Part shown: in pieces, positions 30,666 to 38,788 of the stretch
How the letters are laid out: every line of letters begins with the position of its first letter
How positions within the stretch are numbered: the first letter of the stretch is position 1
NCBI GenBank assembly: GCA_947492385.1
Contig: CANLMX010000011.1
Coordinates: 1-53,592 of the forward strand
Direction of reading: 5' to 3'
Origin: Planctomycetaceae bacterium
GTDB taxonomy: Bacteria > Planctomycetota > Phycisphaerae > Phycisphaerales > SM1A02
DNA length: 53,592 nt
The notes under the pieces: model-generated
What the model was told of the DNA's origin: nothing
Seen by the model: the letters and a program-made list of their open reading frames with translations, nothing else
Database searches by the model: none
Position numbers and translations under genes: made by a program

Positions 30666-32310
30666 CGGCGGGCGTGAAGCGGAACGCGAGCCCGTCGAAG
30701 AGGCCGCGGTCGCTCAGCTTCAGCGCGGGGATCACGAGGAGCGCCATGAAGCCCGCGGTCATGAACGGGGCGCGCAGCGGCGAACCGAGCGACTTGGCCC
30801 GCGCAGAGAGCTTCGCGTAGGCGGCCCCGACCTCCTCGGCGGGCCGATCGCTCATGAGCCCCGCGATCGGCAGGGCAAGTGACTCCGCCACGCCGCCTTC
30901 CGCCACCGCCAGCCCGCCGCGCGCCGCGAAGACCGCGTTCACGGCGGCCGCGAGGTCCTCGCGCGTGGCACCCACCGCCACCACGTTGTGGCAGTCGTGC
31001 GCCACGCTCGACGCGATGGCGCCGCGCTTCAGGCCGAAGCCGCGGATGAAGGCGCATGCAGGCGGTGCCGGCGAGTACCGGTTCACGACCGCAACCTGCA
31101 GGAGGTCGGACGACGGATCCGGGTCGACGACGCCGTCGACGGCGCGCGCCCGCACGTCGGCACGCTTCGTGACGAGCTGCCCGTCCTCGGCGACGATCGC
31201 ATGCACCGTGACTTCGCCCGCACCCGAGGCGTCGGACGGGACGTGGACGAGGAAGTCGTAAGCGGCGAGCGTCGCGGCACGGAACGCGTTCGGGGTCGCG
31301 GAGGCACGCGGGGCCACCAACGTGCGCCCGGCCTCGGCCACGACGCGGCCCGCGATCCAGGTGCGCAGCGGCCGGACCGAACGCAGGTCCTCCACCAGCA
31401 CCATGTCCGCACGGTCACCGGGCTGGAGCAGCCCGCACGGAAGGCCGTAGTGCCGCACGGGGTTCAGCGTCGCGGCCCGCAGCGCGGCCATCGGGTCGAT
31501 GCCCTTCCCGACGGCACGCGCCACGAGCCGGTCGACGTGACCGACGAGCAGGTCGTCCGGGTGGGCATCGTCGGTGCAGAACATGCACAGCGCGGGATGC
31601 TCGGCCAGCAGCGGCCAGAGCGCGTCGAAGTTGCGCGCCGCGCTCCCCTCGCGGATGAGGACCCGCACGCCGAGCGCGGCCTTCTCGCGGGCCTCTTCGA
31701 GCCCGAAGCACTCGTGGTCGGTCTCGATGCCTCGGCCGAAATAGGCCCTCGCCTGCTCGCCGCGGAGCCCCGGTGCGTGCCCGTCGACGCGCTTGCCGCG
31801 CGCCTTCGCCGCGGCGATCTTCGCCAGCACCTGCGGGTCGCCGGCGATCGCGCCGGGCCAGTTCATCATCTCGCTGAGGTAGCCGATGCGAGGGTCGTCG
31901 AGCAACCGCTCGCAGGCCGCGGCATCGAGCGTGGCGCCGGCCGTCTCGTACGCGGTCGCAGGGACGCACGACGGGCACCCGAACCAGCAGGTGAACGGCG
32001 ATCCCTCGGCATCGCCGAGCATGAAGCGGATGCCTGCTTCACCGAGGACGTTCGCGATCTCGTGCGGATCGCTCACGGAGGCGACCGTGCCGTGGCGCAT
32101 CGCCACGCGCGCGAACTCCCACGGGGGGAGCATGCTGCTCTCGACGTGAACGTGCGCATCGATGAACCCGGGCACGAGGACGCCAGGGTCCACGGGGCCG
32201 GCAGAGGGCACGACGGACGCGATGCGACCATCGCGCACGACGACCTCGCATGGGCTGACCGTTCCCGCGACGACGTCGGCCACCAGGTGCTTGAGGACGG
32301 TTGCTGCCAT
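30655..32310 (-). CDS. ade: Adenine deaminase
   Basis: 551 residues, amidohydrolase fold. Diagnostic segments are LVPGFIDAHVHVESSML, HGTVASVSDPHEIANVLG, EMMNWPGAIAG, DGHAPGLRG, IETDHECFG, CTDDAHPDDLL, and the C-terminal domain with VAHDCHNVVAVG. Metal-binding His/Asp/Glu positions are intact. It deaminates adenine to hypoxanthine in purine salvage. The gene starts three nucleotides after a crcB stop, so it is the last gene of the copA-crcB-crcB-ade run. A TACCTT lying 10 nt before the ATG may give it an additional promoter. Confidence 0.95.
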   Translation of the reverse strand: MAATVLKHLVADVVAGTVSPCEVVVRDGRIASVVPSAGPVDPGVLVPGFIDAHVHVESSMLPPWEFARVAMRHGTVASVSDPHEIANVLGEAGIRFMLGDAEGSPFTCWFGCPSCVPATAYETAGATLDAAACERLLDDPRIGYLSEMMNWPGAIAGDPQVLAKIAAAKARGKRVDGHAPGLRGEQARAYFGRGIETDHECFGLEEAREKAALGVRVLIREGSAARNFDALWPLLAEHPALCMFCTDDAHPDDLLVGHVDRLVARAVGKGIDPMAALRAATLNPVRHYGLPCGLLQPGDRADMVLVEDLRSVRPLRTWIAGRVVAEAGRTLVAPRASATPNAFRAATLAAYDFLVHVPSDASGAGEVTVHAIVAEDGQLVTKRADVRARAVDGVVDPDPSSDLLQVAVVNRYSPAPPACAFIRGFGLKRGAIASSVAHDCHNVVAVGATREDLAAAVNAVFAARGGLAVAEGGVAESLALPIAGLMSDRPAEEVGAAYAKLSARAKSLGSPLRAPFMTAGFMALLVIPALKLSDRGLFDGLAFRFTPAVTR

Positions 32311-32313
32311 CGG

Positions 32314-32778
32314 TCAACGCAAGGTAGCGGCGCCGGACTTCCGGCAAACGAGGGTTCCCGCTCGATATCCGGCCGCACATGCGACAAGGCCGGCGAATCC
32401 GTTGAGTGCGATGCTCGCGGCCGCGGCCGAGGCCTGACCGCCCCCGACGAGGACGCACAGATCCTGCGCCAGCCCGCTCACGGTGGTCAGGCCACCCAGG
32501 ACGCCCGCGCCCAGGAGGTGCTCGCGGATGCGGCGCTCGGATGGAATGCCGACGGGTTCGCCCCGCGCGTCGCGCGCAACCAGCGCCGCGAACAGCATGC
32601 CGATCGCGAACGACCCCGCGACGTTGACCGCCGCGTGCGCGCCCCAGGCGGGAAGTCCGCCCCGGTCGAAGGACCGCTGCACGAGCGCACGAACGAGGCT
32701 GCCGCACGTGCCGCCCACGAACGCGACGGCTGCGAGCGACCACGGCCACGGGCCACGCTCCTCGGGCGCGTGGCTCAA
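32314..32778 (-). CDS. crcB: CrcB/Fluc fluoride channel subunit (degenerate copy)
   Basis: 154 residues from a TTG that overlaps the stop of the other crcB (TTGA). Four helices are visible. The family Asn is in HAAVNVAGSFAIG, and GVLGGLTTVSGLAQD corresponds to the G-x-x-GG-x-TT-x-S-x-F pore motif, but with the first aromatic replaced by Val and the Phe position by Leu. It also has an N-terminal extension of about 20 residues. Tandem crcB genes usually encode heterodimeric Fluc channels in which one subunit has lost one pore's residues, which fits this copy. It exports fluoride passively. The TTG start is decided by the overlap. Confidence 0.78.
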   Translation of the reverse strand: MSHAPEERGPWPWSLAAVAFVGGTCGSLVRALVQRSFDRGGLPAWGAHAAVNVAGSFAIGMLFAALVARDARGEPVGIPSERRIREHLLGAGVLGGLTTVSGLAQDLCVLVGGGQASAAAASIALNGFAGLVACAAGYRAGTLVCRKSGAATLR

Positions 32779-33164
32779 GCCGGGCCTCCGGAGACGGAGC
32801 GCGCGAACCATCCGCCCACGGCGGCGAGCGTCGCCGAACCGGCAAGCGTGACCGCCCAGAGCGCCAGCGCATGCACGCGCCGTCCGGTGATCCACAGCAG
32901 GACGACGTCCATGCAGAATGCCGAATACGTGGTCCACCCCGCGAGCACGCCGAACGCTGCCGCCGCGGGCAACTCGCCCCCGGCGCCGCGGTGCGCGACC
33001 GCACCCGCGACGACCCCAACCAGGAGCGAACCGGAAAGGTTGATCGCGCACGTGGCCCAGCGCGCATTCCGGCCCCGGCGAAGGAACGCATCCCGCGCCA
33101 GCACACGGAGCGCGCACCCGACGCCTCCCGCGAGCGCCGTCACGGCCAGCGTGGTCGCGCTCAC
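32775..33164 (-). CDS. crcB: CrcB/Fluc fluoride channel subunit
   Basis: 129 residues, the usual length for Fluc. Four helices; WATCAINLSGSLLVG carries the conserved Asn, and GVLAGWTTYSAFCMD carries the polar track (Thr-Thr, Ser) and aromatic gate. It starts at GTG overlapping the copper-ATPase stop (GTGA) and ends in a TTGA overlap with the second crcB. It should pair with that copy in the inner membrane. No fluoride riboswitch is seen upstream of the operon. Confidence 0.88.
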   Translation of the reverse strand: MSATTLAVTALAGGVGCALRVLARDAFLRRGRNARWATCAINLSGSLLVGVVAGAVAHRGAGGELPAAAAFGVLAGWTTYSAFCMDVVLLWITGRRVHALALWAVTLAGSATLAAVGGWFARSVSGGPA

Positions 33165-35458
33165 GCCGCCGCCCCCCGTAGGCGAAGGCTGTTGGCGAGC
33201 ACCGCCAGGCTCGAGCACGCCATGGCCGCCGCGGCGATCCCGGCGCCGGGATGCCAACCAAGGAGCGGCACGAGCAGTCCTGCGGCAGCAGGGATCGCGA
33301 TGAGGTTGTATCCGAACGCCCACCACAGATTCTGGCGGATCACGCGCATCGCACGACGTGCGAGCACGATGGCATCCGCGACGCCGGAGATGCCCGGGCG
33401 CATCAGCACGACGTCCGCGGCATCGGCGGCGATGTCCGCACCCTGCCCCACCGCGATGCCCACGTCCGCGGAGGCGAGCGCCGGTGCGTCGTTCACCCCG
33501 TCGCCCACCATCGCCACGCGATGTCCCGTCGCGCGAATCGAACGCACCCGGGAGGCCTTCGCGTCGGGGCGCTCGCCGCCGTGGGCGTCCTCGATGCCCG
33601 TGGCCTCGGCGATGGCGCGCACCACGCGCGGATCGTCGCCGCTCGACATGCGGACGTCGATTCCGAGGGACCGAAGGCGTTCGACGGACGCACGCGCATC
33701 CGGGAGCACCGTGTCGGCGAGCTCGACCACCGCCTGCGCGGTGCCATCGACCGCCACGACGATCGCGGTGCATCCGCGGGCGCGCGCATCGTCGAGCACC
33801 CTCGCCGCTCGCCCACCGATCTCGGCCGCGCCGCAGGCGAACCCGGGCGTCCCGACCGCGACCCGCCGGCGTTCGACGATCGCGCGCACGCCGGCGCCCG
33901 GCTCGCTCGAGAACTCAAGCGCGGGCGGCACGCGGAGGGCGCGCCGTTCGGCCGCCCGGACGATCGCGGCGCCAAGCGGGTGCTCGCTCAGCCGCTCGGC
34001 ACCGCACGCAAGCGCAAGCGCCGCGTCCGCGTCCATGGATCCCACCCCGTGCACCGCGACCACCTCGGGGCGGCCCGCCGTCACGGTGCCGGTCTTGTCG
34101 AGCAGCGCCGTGTCGATGGAGGCCAATGCCTCGAGCGCGGCGCCGCCCTTCACCAGGATCCCGCGCCGGGCAGCGGCACCCGTCGCGACCATCACGGCCG
34201 CGGGGGTCGCCAGGCCGAGCGCGCATGGGCACGCCGCCACCAGGACGGCGATGGCGCACTCGAACCCCCGCATTCCGTCGCCGGCGACCGTCCACGCGCC
34301 GGCGGTGAGGATCGCAATGCCAAGGACGACGAACGTGAACCACGCACTCACGCGGTCGGCGATGCGCGCGATTGGCGCACGGCTCGACTGCGACTCGGCG
34401 ACCATGCGGACGATCCGCTGCAGCACCGAGTCGCCGCCCACCGCGGTGGCGCGGATCACGATCGCGCCCGCGGTGTTCATCGAGCCGGCGAAGGCGGTGT
34501 CGCCGGGACGCTTCGCCACGGGAACGCCCTCGCCGGTCAGGAGCGACTGGTCGACTTCCGATGCGCCTTCCTCGACCCGTCCGTCGACGGGAATGCGCTC
34601 GCCCGGACGGACCACGACGAAGTCGCCGACGATGACGTCCGCCAGCGCGATGTCCGTGTCGGTGCCGTCACGGCGCACCCGCGCGCATGCCGGCTGCAGC
34701 GCAGCCAAGCCATGCACGGCATTGCGCGTCCGGATCGTCGCACCTGTCTCGAGCAGGCGCCCCACGAGCGCGAGCGTGGCGATCACGCCCGCAGCCTCGA
34801 AGTGGACCGCCGGCACCGTTCGCCCTCCTACCACCGGCAGGAACCCGGAGATCACCACGGAGGCGGACCAGGCATACGCCGTGCCGATCCCGAGCGCAAG
34901 CAGCGAGTCCATGTTCACCGTGCGTGCGGACGCCGCCTTCCATGCCGAACGCAGGATGGGCCACGCGAACCACAGCACGATCGGGGTGGTGAGAAGGAAC
35001 TGCGCATGCACGGACTGCCACTGCTCCGCGGCGAGCCGCATGTCACCTGCGGCCATCCATGCACCGGCGCCTGCCTCGCGCGCGGCCTCGCGCGCCGCGT
35101 CCCGTGCGTGCGGCTCCCACAGGTGGTGCGAACGCATCGCGACCCACACGAGCGGCACGCAGGCGGCGATCGCGAGGGCGGTGCGCCGGCGGAGCGAACG
35201 CACGGACTCGCGGCTGGCGCGGTCGAGTTCCGCAAGCCTCGCACGCGCATCCACGATCCCGACCGGTCGGGCCGGGTACCCCGCTGCCGACACGGCCTCC
35301 GCGAGGGCCCGCGGGTCCACCGGCCGCTCAAGTTCCACCGACGCGCGGCCCGTGACGAAGTCGACTCGCGCCGACCGGACCCCCCGCTGCGCACGAAGCA
35401 CGCGCTCGACCCCCGTCGCACAGCCGGCGCAGGTCATGCCGTCGACGTCGAATTCCAT
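33161..35458 (-). CDS. copA: Copper-type P1B ATPase
   Basis: 765 residues. One N-terminal heavy-metal domain (DVDGMTCAGCATG, Cys10/Cys13) precedes eight helices. The membrane metal site is AACPCALG (CPC). Cytosolic motifs are LLTGEGVPV (phosphatase), DKTGTVTAG (phosphorylated Asp), SEHPLG (HP nucleotide site) and GDGVNDAPAL (hinge). Helix 7/8 sequences WWAFGYNLIAIP and HPGAGIAAAAMACSSLAVLANSLRL match Cu(I) exporters. A TAGCAT hexamer ends 7 nt before the ATG, so the transcript is probably leaderless. It heads an operon with two crcB genes and ade and is divergent from an Rrf2-type regulator. Confidence 0.93.
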   Translation of the reverse strand: MEFDVDGMTCAGCATGVERVLRAQRGVRSARVDFVTGRASVELERPVDPRALAEAVSAAGYPARPVGIVDARARLAELDRASRESVRSLRRRTALAIAACVPLVWVAMRSHHLWEPHARDAAREAAREAGAGAWMAAGDMRLAAEQWQSVHAQFLLTTPIVLWFAWPILRSAWKAASARTVNMDSLLALGIGTAYAWSASVVISGFLPVVGGRTVPAVHFEAAGVIATLALVGRLLETGATIRTRNAVHGLAALQPACARVRRDGTDTDIALADVIVGDFVVVRPGERIPVDGRVEEGASEVDQSLLTGEGVPVAKRPGDTAFAGSMNTAGAIVIRATAVGGDSVLQRIVRMVAESQSSRAPIARIADRVSAWFTFVVLGIAILTAGAWTVAGDGMRGFECAIAVLVAACPCALGLATPAAVMVATGAAARRGILVKGGAALEALASIDTALLDKTGTVTAGRPEVVAVHGVGSMDADAALALACGAERLSEHPLGAAIVRAAERRALRVPPALEFSSEPGAGVRAIVERRRVAVGTPGFACGAAEIGGRAARVLDDARARGCTAIVVAVDGTAQAVVELADTVLPDARASVERLRSLGIDVRMSSGDDPRVVRAIAEATGIEDAHGGERPDAKASRVRSIRATGHRVAMVGDGVNDAPALASADVGIAVGQGADIAADAADVVLMRPGISGVADAIVLARRAMRVIRQNLWWAFGYNLIAIPAAAGLLVPLLGWHPGAGIAAAAMACSSLAVLANSLRLRGAAA

Positions 35459-35465
35459 CGTCAGG

Positions 35466-35471
35466 ATGCTA
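35466..35471 (-). promoter_or_regulatory. -10 element TAGCAT of copA
   Basis: On the minus strand TAGCAT ends 7 nt before the copA ATG. No consensus -35 is visible upstream. Confidence 0.45.
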
Positions 35472-35513
35472 CGAACGCTCGATTCCGGCACGGCTCCGGA
35501 TGACATGCGGCGC

Positions 35514-35540
35514 AAATCACGGAGTTCGGTATCCTGATTT
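35514..35540 (+). promoter_or_regulatory. Imperfect palindrome over the rrf2 -10 (candidate operator)
   Basis: AAATCA (35514-35519) and TGATTT (35535-35540) form the ends of a 27-bp imperfect dyad that covers TATCCT (35530-35535), a probable -10 of the regulator gene. Size and position fit autoregulation by an Rrf2 dimer. Confidence 0.45.
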
Positions 35541-35593
35541 CCACATCTCCGGGCGTCGAGCAATCGGCCCCGCATGAAAGGGGTGAGCGATTC

Positions 35594-36088
35594 ATGTACG
35601 GAAAGCAAACCGAACGCGCCATCGGAGCCATGAGCCGCCTTGCGGAGGTCTGGGACGGGGGCAAGACGCGCCTCTCCGCCTTCGAGATCGCGGATCAGCG
35701 CGGCCTGCCGCGTCCGATGGTCGCAAAGATCCTGACGACGCTTTCGCAGGCCAGCTTGGTGAGCGGTTCGCCCGGGCCAGGCGGCGGCTATGCGCTGGCG
35801 CGTGCGCCCGCCGAGATCAACCTCCGCGAGGTCTACGACCTGTTCGAGCGCGAGGACCGATCGAACCTGTGTCCCTTCGGCGGCGGCGTGTGCGGCGTCG
35901 GCGAACCATGCGCACTGCACGACAAGCTGGTCGGCATGCAGCGTGACATCAGGAGATTCCTCGTCGACACCACCTTTGAGATGTTTCGCGCCGCGAGCCA
36001 AGACCATGGCCTGAAGCCGACCCCGTCCGACACGGCGCCGACGGGGCCGCGGGAAAGTTATCGAGCGGTCGAACGGCGAAAGCGGTGA
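35594..36088 (+). CDS. Rrf2-family regulator with putative Fe-S cluster site
   Basis: 164 residues. The N-terminal winged helix-turn-helix (RLSAFEIADQRGLPRPMVAKILTTLSQASLV) and wing SGPGGGYALARAP are typical of Rrf2 proteins. Three Cys follow as C93-x6-C100-x5-C106 (LCPFGGGVCGVGEPCALHD), in the place where IscR, NsrR and RsrR bind an Fe-S cluster. It therefore likely senses iron-sulfur status, nitric oxide or redox stress. The C-terminal 30 residues look disordered. AAAGGGG lies 10 nt before the ATG. Its divergence from copA suggests it may also affect the copper/fluoride operon, since copper damages Fe-S clusters; this is inference. Confidence 0.85.
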   Translation: MYGKQTERAIGAMSRLAEVWDGGKTRLSAFEIADQRGLPRPMVAKILTTLSQASLVSGSPGPGGGYALARAPAEINLREVYDLFEREDRSNLCPFGGGVCGVGEPCALHDKLVGMQRDIRRFLVDTTFEMFRAASQDHGLKPTPSDTAPTGPRESYRAVERRKR

Positions 36089-36166
36089 ACACCGACGCGG
36101 GGGTTGGTTAGGCTTCGCGCTCCGACCGTTGACCAGCGGCCGGGTGACGGTCCGGGGGGACCCACT

Positions 36167-37717
36167 GTGGCTGCCTCCAAGACCATCGCCATCGTCGCCA
36201 CCACGCTCGCCAGCGTGTTCGCGCGGTTTGCGTCGCTTGCGTCGCAGGCGATCGTGGGGTGGTACCTGACCGAGGACCAGGTCGGGACATACGCGTTCGC
36301 GCTGGGGGTGATGGGGATCACGAGCCTGTTCCGAGGCGGTGGGATGGCGCTGTACCTGCCGTCGGTCAAGCCGGACGAGCTCGATGGCACGGTGCCCAAG
36401 CTGCTCGCCTGGAGCACGCTGTTCATGTGGGGGAGCGGGCTCGCGACGATCGCGGTTGCGGCCGGGGCCACCTCGCTGTCCGGGCGATTCCCCAACTTCG
36501 GGCTCGAAGGCCTCCAGGTCACGCTGCTCCTGCTTGCGGTCAGGCAGTTCCTCGCGCCGCTCGCGATCGTCGCGCGCATTCGGGTGTCCGTCGAGCGGCG
36601 CTTCACCGAGCTCGCCCGGATGGACACCTTCAACGCAATCCTCCGCATCGCGATGACCTGGATCGCCGCGCGTGAGGGCGGCGGCGTGCTCGCGCTGGCC
36701 ATTCCCTACGTCGCCCAGACCGTGATCGAGGTCGTCGGCATCGGCACGCTCGGAGGTCTCAAGCGCTCGGACTTCCGCTTCCGCGGCGTCGCGCTGCGCC
36801 AGGTCGGGGCGATCCTTGCCTGGCCGCTCGTCGCCGGCGCCATGATGTCGATCCGCTCCGACGTCGTGTTCCTGATCCTCGGCATCGCGATCCCCGCCGC
36901 GGCGCTCGGGGTCTTCTACTTCGCCTTCCAGCTCGCCAACCAGCCGACGATGCTCCTGGCGGGTGCGCTCCAGAACGTGCTGGCGCCGTACCAGGCCCAG
37001 GACCGCGGCAACCGCGAGGCCGAGCGCATCGGCATGGAGCGCGTGTTCTCGGGCTCGATGCTCTTCGTGCCGGTCACCACGATCGCCACGGCGTCGCTGT
37101 TCCCATCGCTCGAGGCGCTGATCTGGGGCGGCCGCTGGGCCGGCGCGCAAGGGTGCCTGATGTACCTGTGCATCGGCGCCACGTACTCGACCGTCAGTGC
37201 CCTGATGACGGGCCCGCTGATCGGGCTGCGTCGATTCAGGGCGCTCACGATGTTCGAGGCCACCAAGATCATCGGGACCGTCGGCGGGGGCGTCCTGGGC
37301 GCCATGTTCATCGCGTCGGGCGACGAAGGACCGTTCGGCGTGGCCACCGACGCGACGATCGTCGGGGCGTGCGTCGGCATCGCCATGGGGGTCGTGGCCA
37401 TCGCGCAGCTTGTGTGGGTCATGCACCGCGTGGGATCGTCCGCGGGCGAGATCGGGCGCAACCTGCTCTTCGGCCCGATACTGGCGATGCTGACCGCGCT
37501 CGCGTCGCAGTCGATCGGGCACAGCATCCGTGAGTCGTTCGGGTTGCCGGACGGACGCCTCGGCGCGGCCGTCGAGCTCGCAAGCGTCGGACTCGTCTAC
37601 TGCGGCCTGATCCTGATGGCGATCCGCTTCACTGCGGAGCCCACGCTGCGCGAGGCGGTCAGGGCGCTGCCGGCGCCCGCGGCGCGCGCGATCAACCGGG
37701 TCCTCGGGCTGCGCTGA
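36167..37717 (+). CDS. Polysaccharide flippase (Wzx/MOP superfamily)
   Basis: 516 residues with about fourteen hydrophobic helices. The N-terminal IAIVATTLASVFARFASLASQ, QVGTYAFALGV and the central FQLANQPTMLLAGALQNVLAPY correspond to the oligosaccharide flippase/MATE fold, which moves lipid-linked sugar units across the inner membrane. The GTG at 36167 is preferred because GGGGGA lies 6 nt upstream. No glycan biosynthesis genes are adjacent, so the substrate is unknown. The 3' end forms a hairpin with the convergent gene. Confidence 0.8.
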   Translation: MAASKTIAIVATTLASVFARFASLASQAIVGWYLTEDQVGTYAFALGVMGITSLFRGGGMALYLPSVKPDELDGTVPKLLAWSTLFMWGSGLATIAVAAGATSLSGRFPNFGLEGLQVTLLLLAVRQFLAPLAIVARIRVSVERRFTELARMDTFNAILRIAMTWIAAREGGGVLALAIPYVAQTVIEVVGIGTLGGLKRSDFRFRGVALRQVGAILAWPLVAGAMMSIRSDVVFLILGIAIPAAALGVFYFAFQLANQPTMLLAGALQNVLAPYQAQDRGNREAERIGMERVFSGSMLFVPVTTIATASLFPSLEALIWGGRWAGAQGCLMYLCIGATYSTVSALMTGPLIGLRRFRALTMFEATKIIGTVGGGVLGAMFIASGDEGPFGVATDATIVGACVGIAMGVVAIAQLVWVMHRVGSSAGEIGRNLLFGPILAMLTALASQSIGHSIRESFGLPDGRLGAAVELASVGLVYCGLILMAIRFTAEPTLREAVRALPAPAARAINRVLGLR

Positions 37718-37730
37718 CCCCCCGGTCAGC
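37713..37730. terminator. Hairpin containing both convergent stop codons
   Basis: GCTGACC-CCCC-GGTCAGC pairs perfectly over 7 bp. The left arm holds the flippase TGA, and the right arm holds the stop of the convergent gene. Small, without a U-tract. Confidence 0.4.
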
Positions 37731-38775
37731 GTGCGGGCGGCTTCGGACGCGCGGTGGGCGCATACACCGCGAGATCCTCTTCGATCGCCGTCCGCACGTC
37801 CTTCGAGTCCGCGCACGACAGCGCGCGGCGCGCGGTCTCCGCGGCGCGTTCACGGTCGCCGGAGAGGTACTGCACCCGCGCGAGGATCGCACCGACCATC
37901 GCATCCTTGCCCGACAGCGCACGGTCCGAGCTCTCCGCCGCGCGCAGCGCGAACGCCAGCGCCTTGGCGTTCCCGGGGATCGTGTTCGCGATGTTCCACG
38001 CCAGTCCCGCCGCCTGCTTGGCGTTCGCAGGATTGCGGACGATGCCGTCGCCGACCTTCAATGCCTCGTCGAGCCGCCCTGCCGAGAGCAGCAGCGCGAA
38101 GCGACGGCCCGAGCATTGCGCGGCCTGCGCGGGCAGCGCGCTCTCGCACGCGACGTCCAGCGCCGCGAGCGCCTCGTCGTGCCGGCCGCCGCGCGCCATC
38201 GCGTCGATGCGGTCCATCTCGGCGTCCCAGAGCCGGCGCTGCTCGTCCGCGCGGCGCGCGGCACCGAGGTCCCAACGCCCCGCCACCACCTCGGCGAGCA
38301 CGACGCCCACGTCCGCCGGCGCGCCCTGCCACTGAACGACCCCGTCGCGGACGATGAACGCCGTGGGCAAGGCAGGCAGCGCATCACGACCGAACACGGT
38401 CTGCACGGCATGGCGCACCGGGTCCGCGGCGAGGATGAACGCCGCGCCGCCGTCCCAGCCTTCCGCGGCGGCGAAGTCCCGCACGAGCGACACGGGCTCG
38501 TCGCACACCGCCACCACCGTGGCCTTTCCGCGCTGGGCCCGTGCGGCACCGTCGAGCGCGCGCAGCGAGCCGCGTCCCTTGGCATCTGCCGTGCGGACGA
38601 ATGCAAGCACCGAGATCGCGCCCGGCTCGCGGAACGAGGGCATGCGCCCCACGACGGCCGTCGCCATGATCGGAAGCGGCAGCCGGTCACCGAGCCCGGG
38701 ACCGCCGGCCAGCGCAGCCGATGCCGCTAGGAACGCAAGGAGCGACGCGACGAACCGGTGCACGGGACGCTTCAT
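37726..38775 (-). CDS. Exported thioredoxin-fold protein with helical repeat tail
   Basis: 349 residues. A signal peptide (about 1-24, ending SAALAGG) is followed by a TlpA/peroxiredoxin-like domain (about 25-170): AISVLAFVRTADAKGRGSLR, ATVVAVCDEP, then LPTAFIVRDGVVQWQG with the cis-Pro loop. The usual CxxC is absent at the start of the first helix, where TADAKGR stands, so it is not a thiol oxidoreductase of the normal kind. The C-terminal half is TPR-like (GGRHDEALAALDVACE, SAGRLDEALKVGDGIVRN, YLSGDRERAAETARRALS). TAGACT ends 7 nt before the ATG at 38775. Its role is unknown, perhaps a periplasmic scaffold. Confidence 0.7.
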   Translation of the reverse strand: MKRPVHRFVASLLAFLAASAALAGGPGLGDRLPLPIMATAVVGRMPSFREPGAISVLAFVRTADAKGRGSLRALDGAARAQRGKATVVAVCDEPVSLVRDFAAAEGWDGGAAFILAADPVRHAVQTVFGRDALPALPTAFIVRDGVVQWQGAPADVGVVLAEVVAGRWDLGAARRADEQRRLWDAEMDRIDAMARGGRHDEALAALDVACESALPAQAAQCSGRRFALLLSAGRLDEALKVGDGIVRNPANAKQAAGLAWNIANTIPGNAKALAFALRAAESSDRALSGKDAMVGAILARVQYLSGDRERAAETARRALSCADSKDVRTAIEEDLAVYAPTARPKPPAR

Positions 38776-38782
38776 CCACCCG

Positions 38783-38788
38783 AGTCTA
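38783..38788 (-). promoter_or_regulatory. -10 element TAGACT overlapping the gdh-like stop codon
   Basis: TAGACT on the minus strand ends 7 nt before the ATG at 38775. Its TAG is the stop codon of the upstream dehydrogenase homologue, the same arrangement as at 9994-9999. Confidence 0.45.

Noticed and set aside
32314-33164. Possible fluoride riboswitch for the crcB pair
   Set aside because: The crcB starts overlap preceding genes, leaving no leader, and nothing suitable is seen upstream of copA.
35459-37816. Upstream half of a 1551-codon open frame on the minus strand running into copA
   Set aside because: It is antisense to the rrf2 and flippase genes, has Arg/His-rich nonsense composition, and the ATPase clearly begins at 35458. 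High GC creates such shadow frames throughout.
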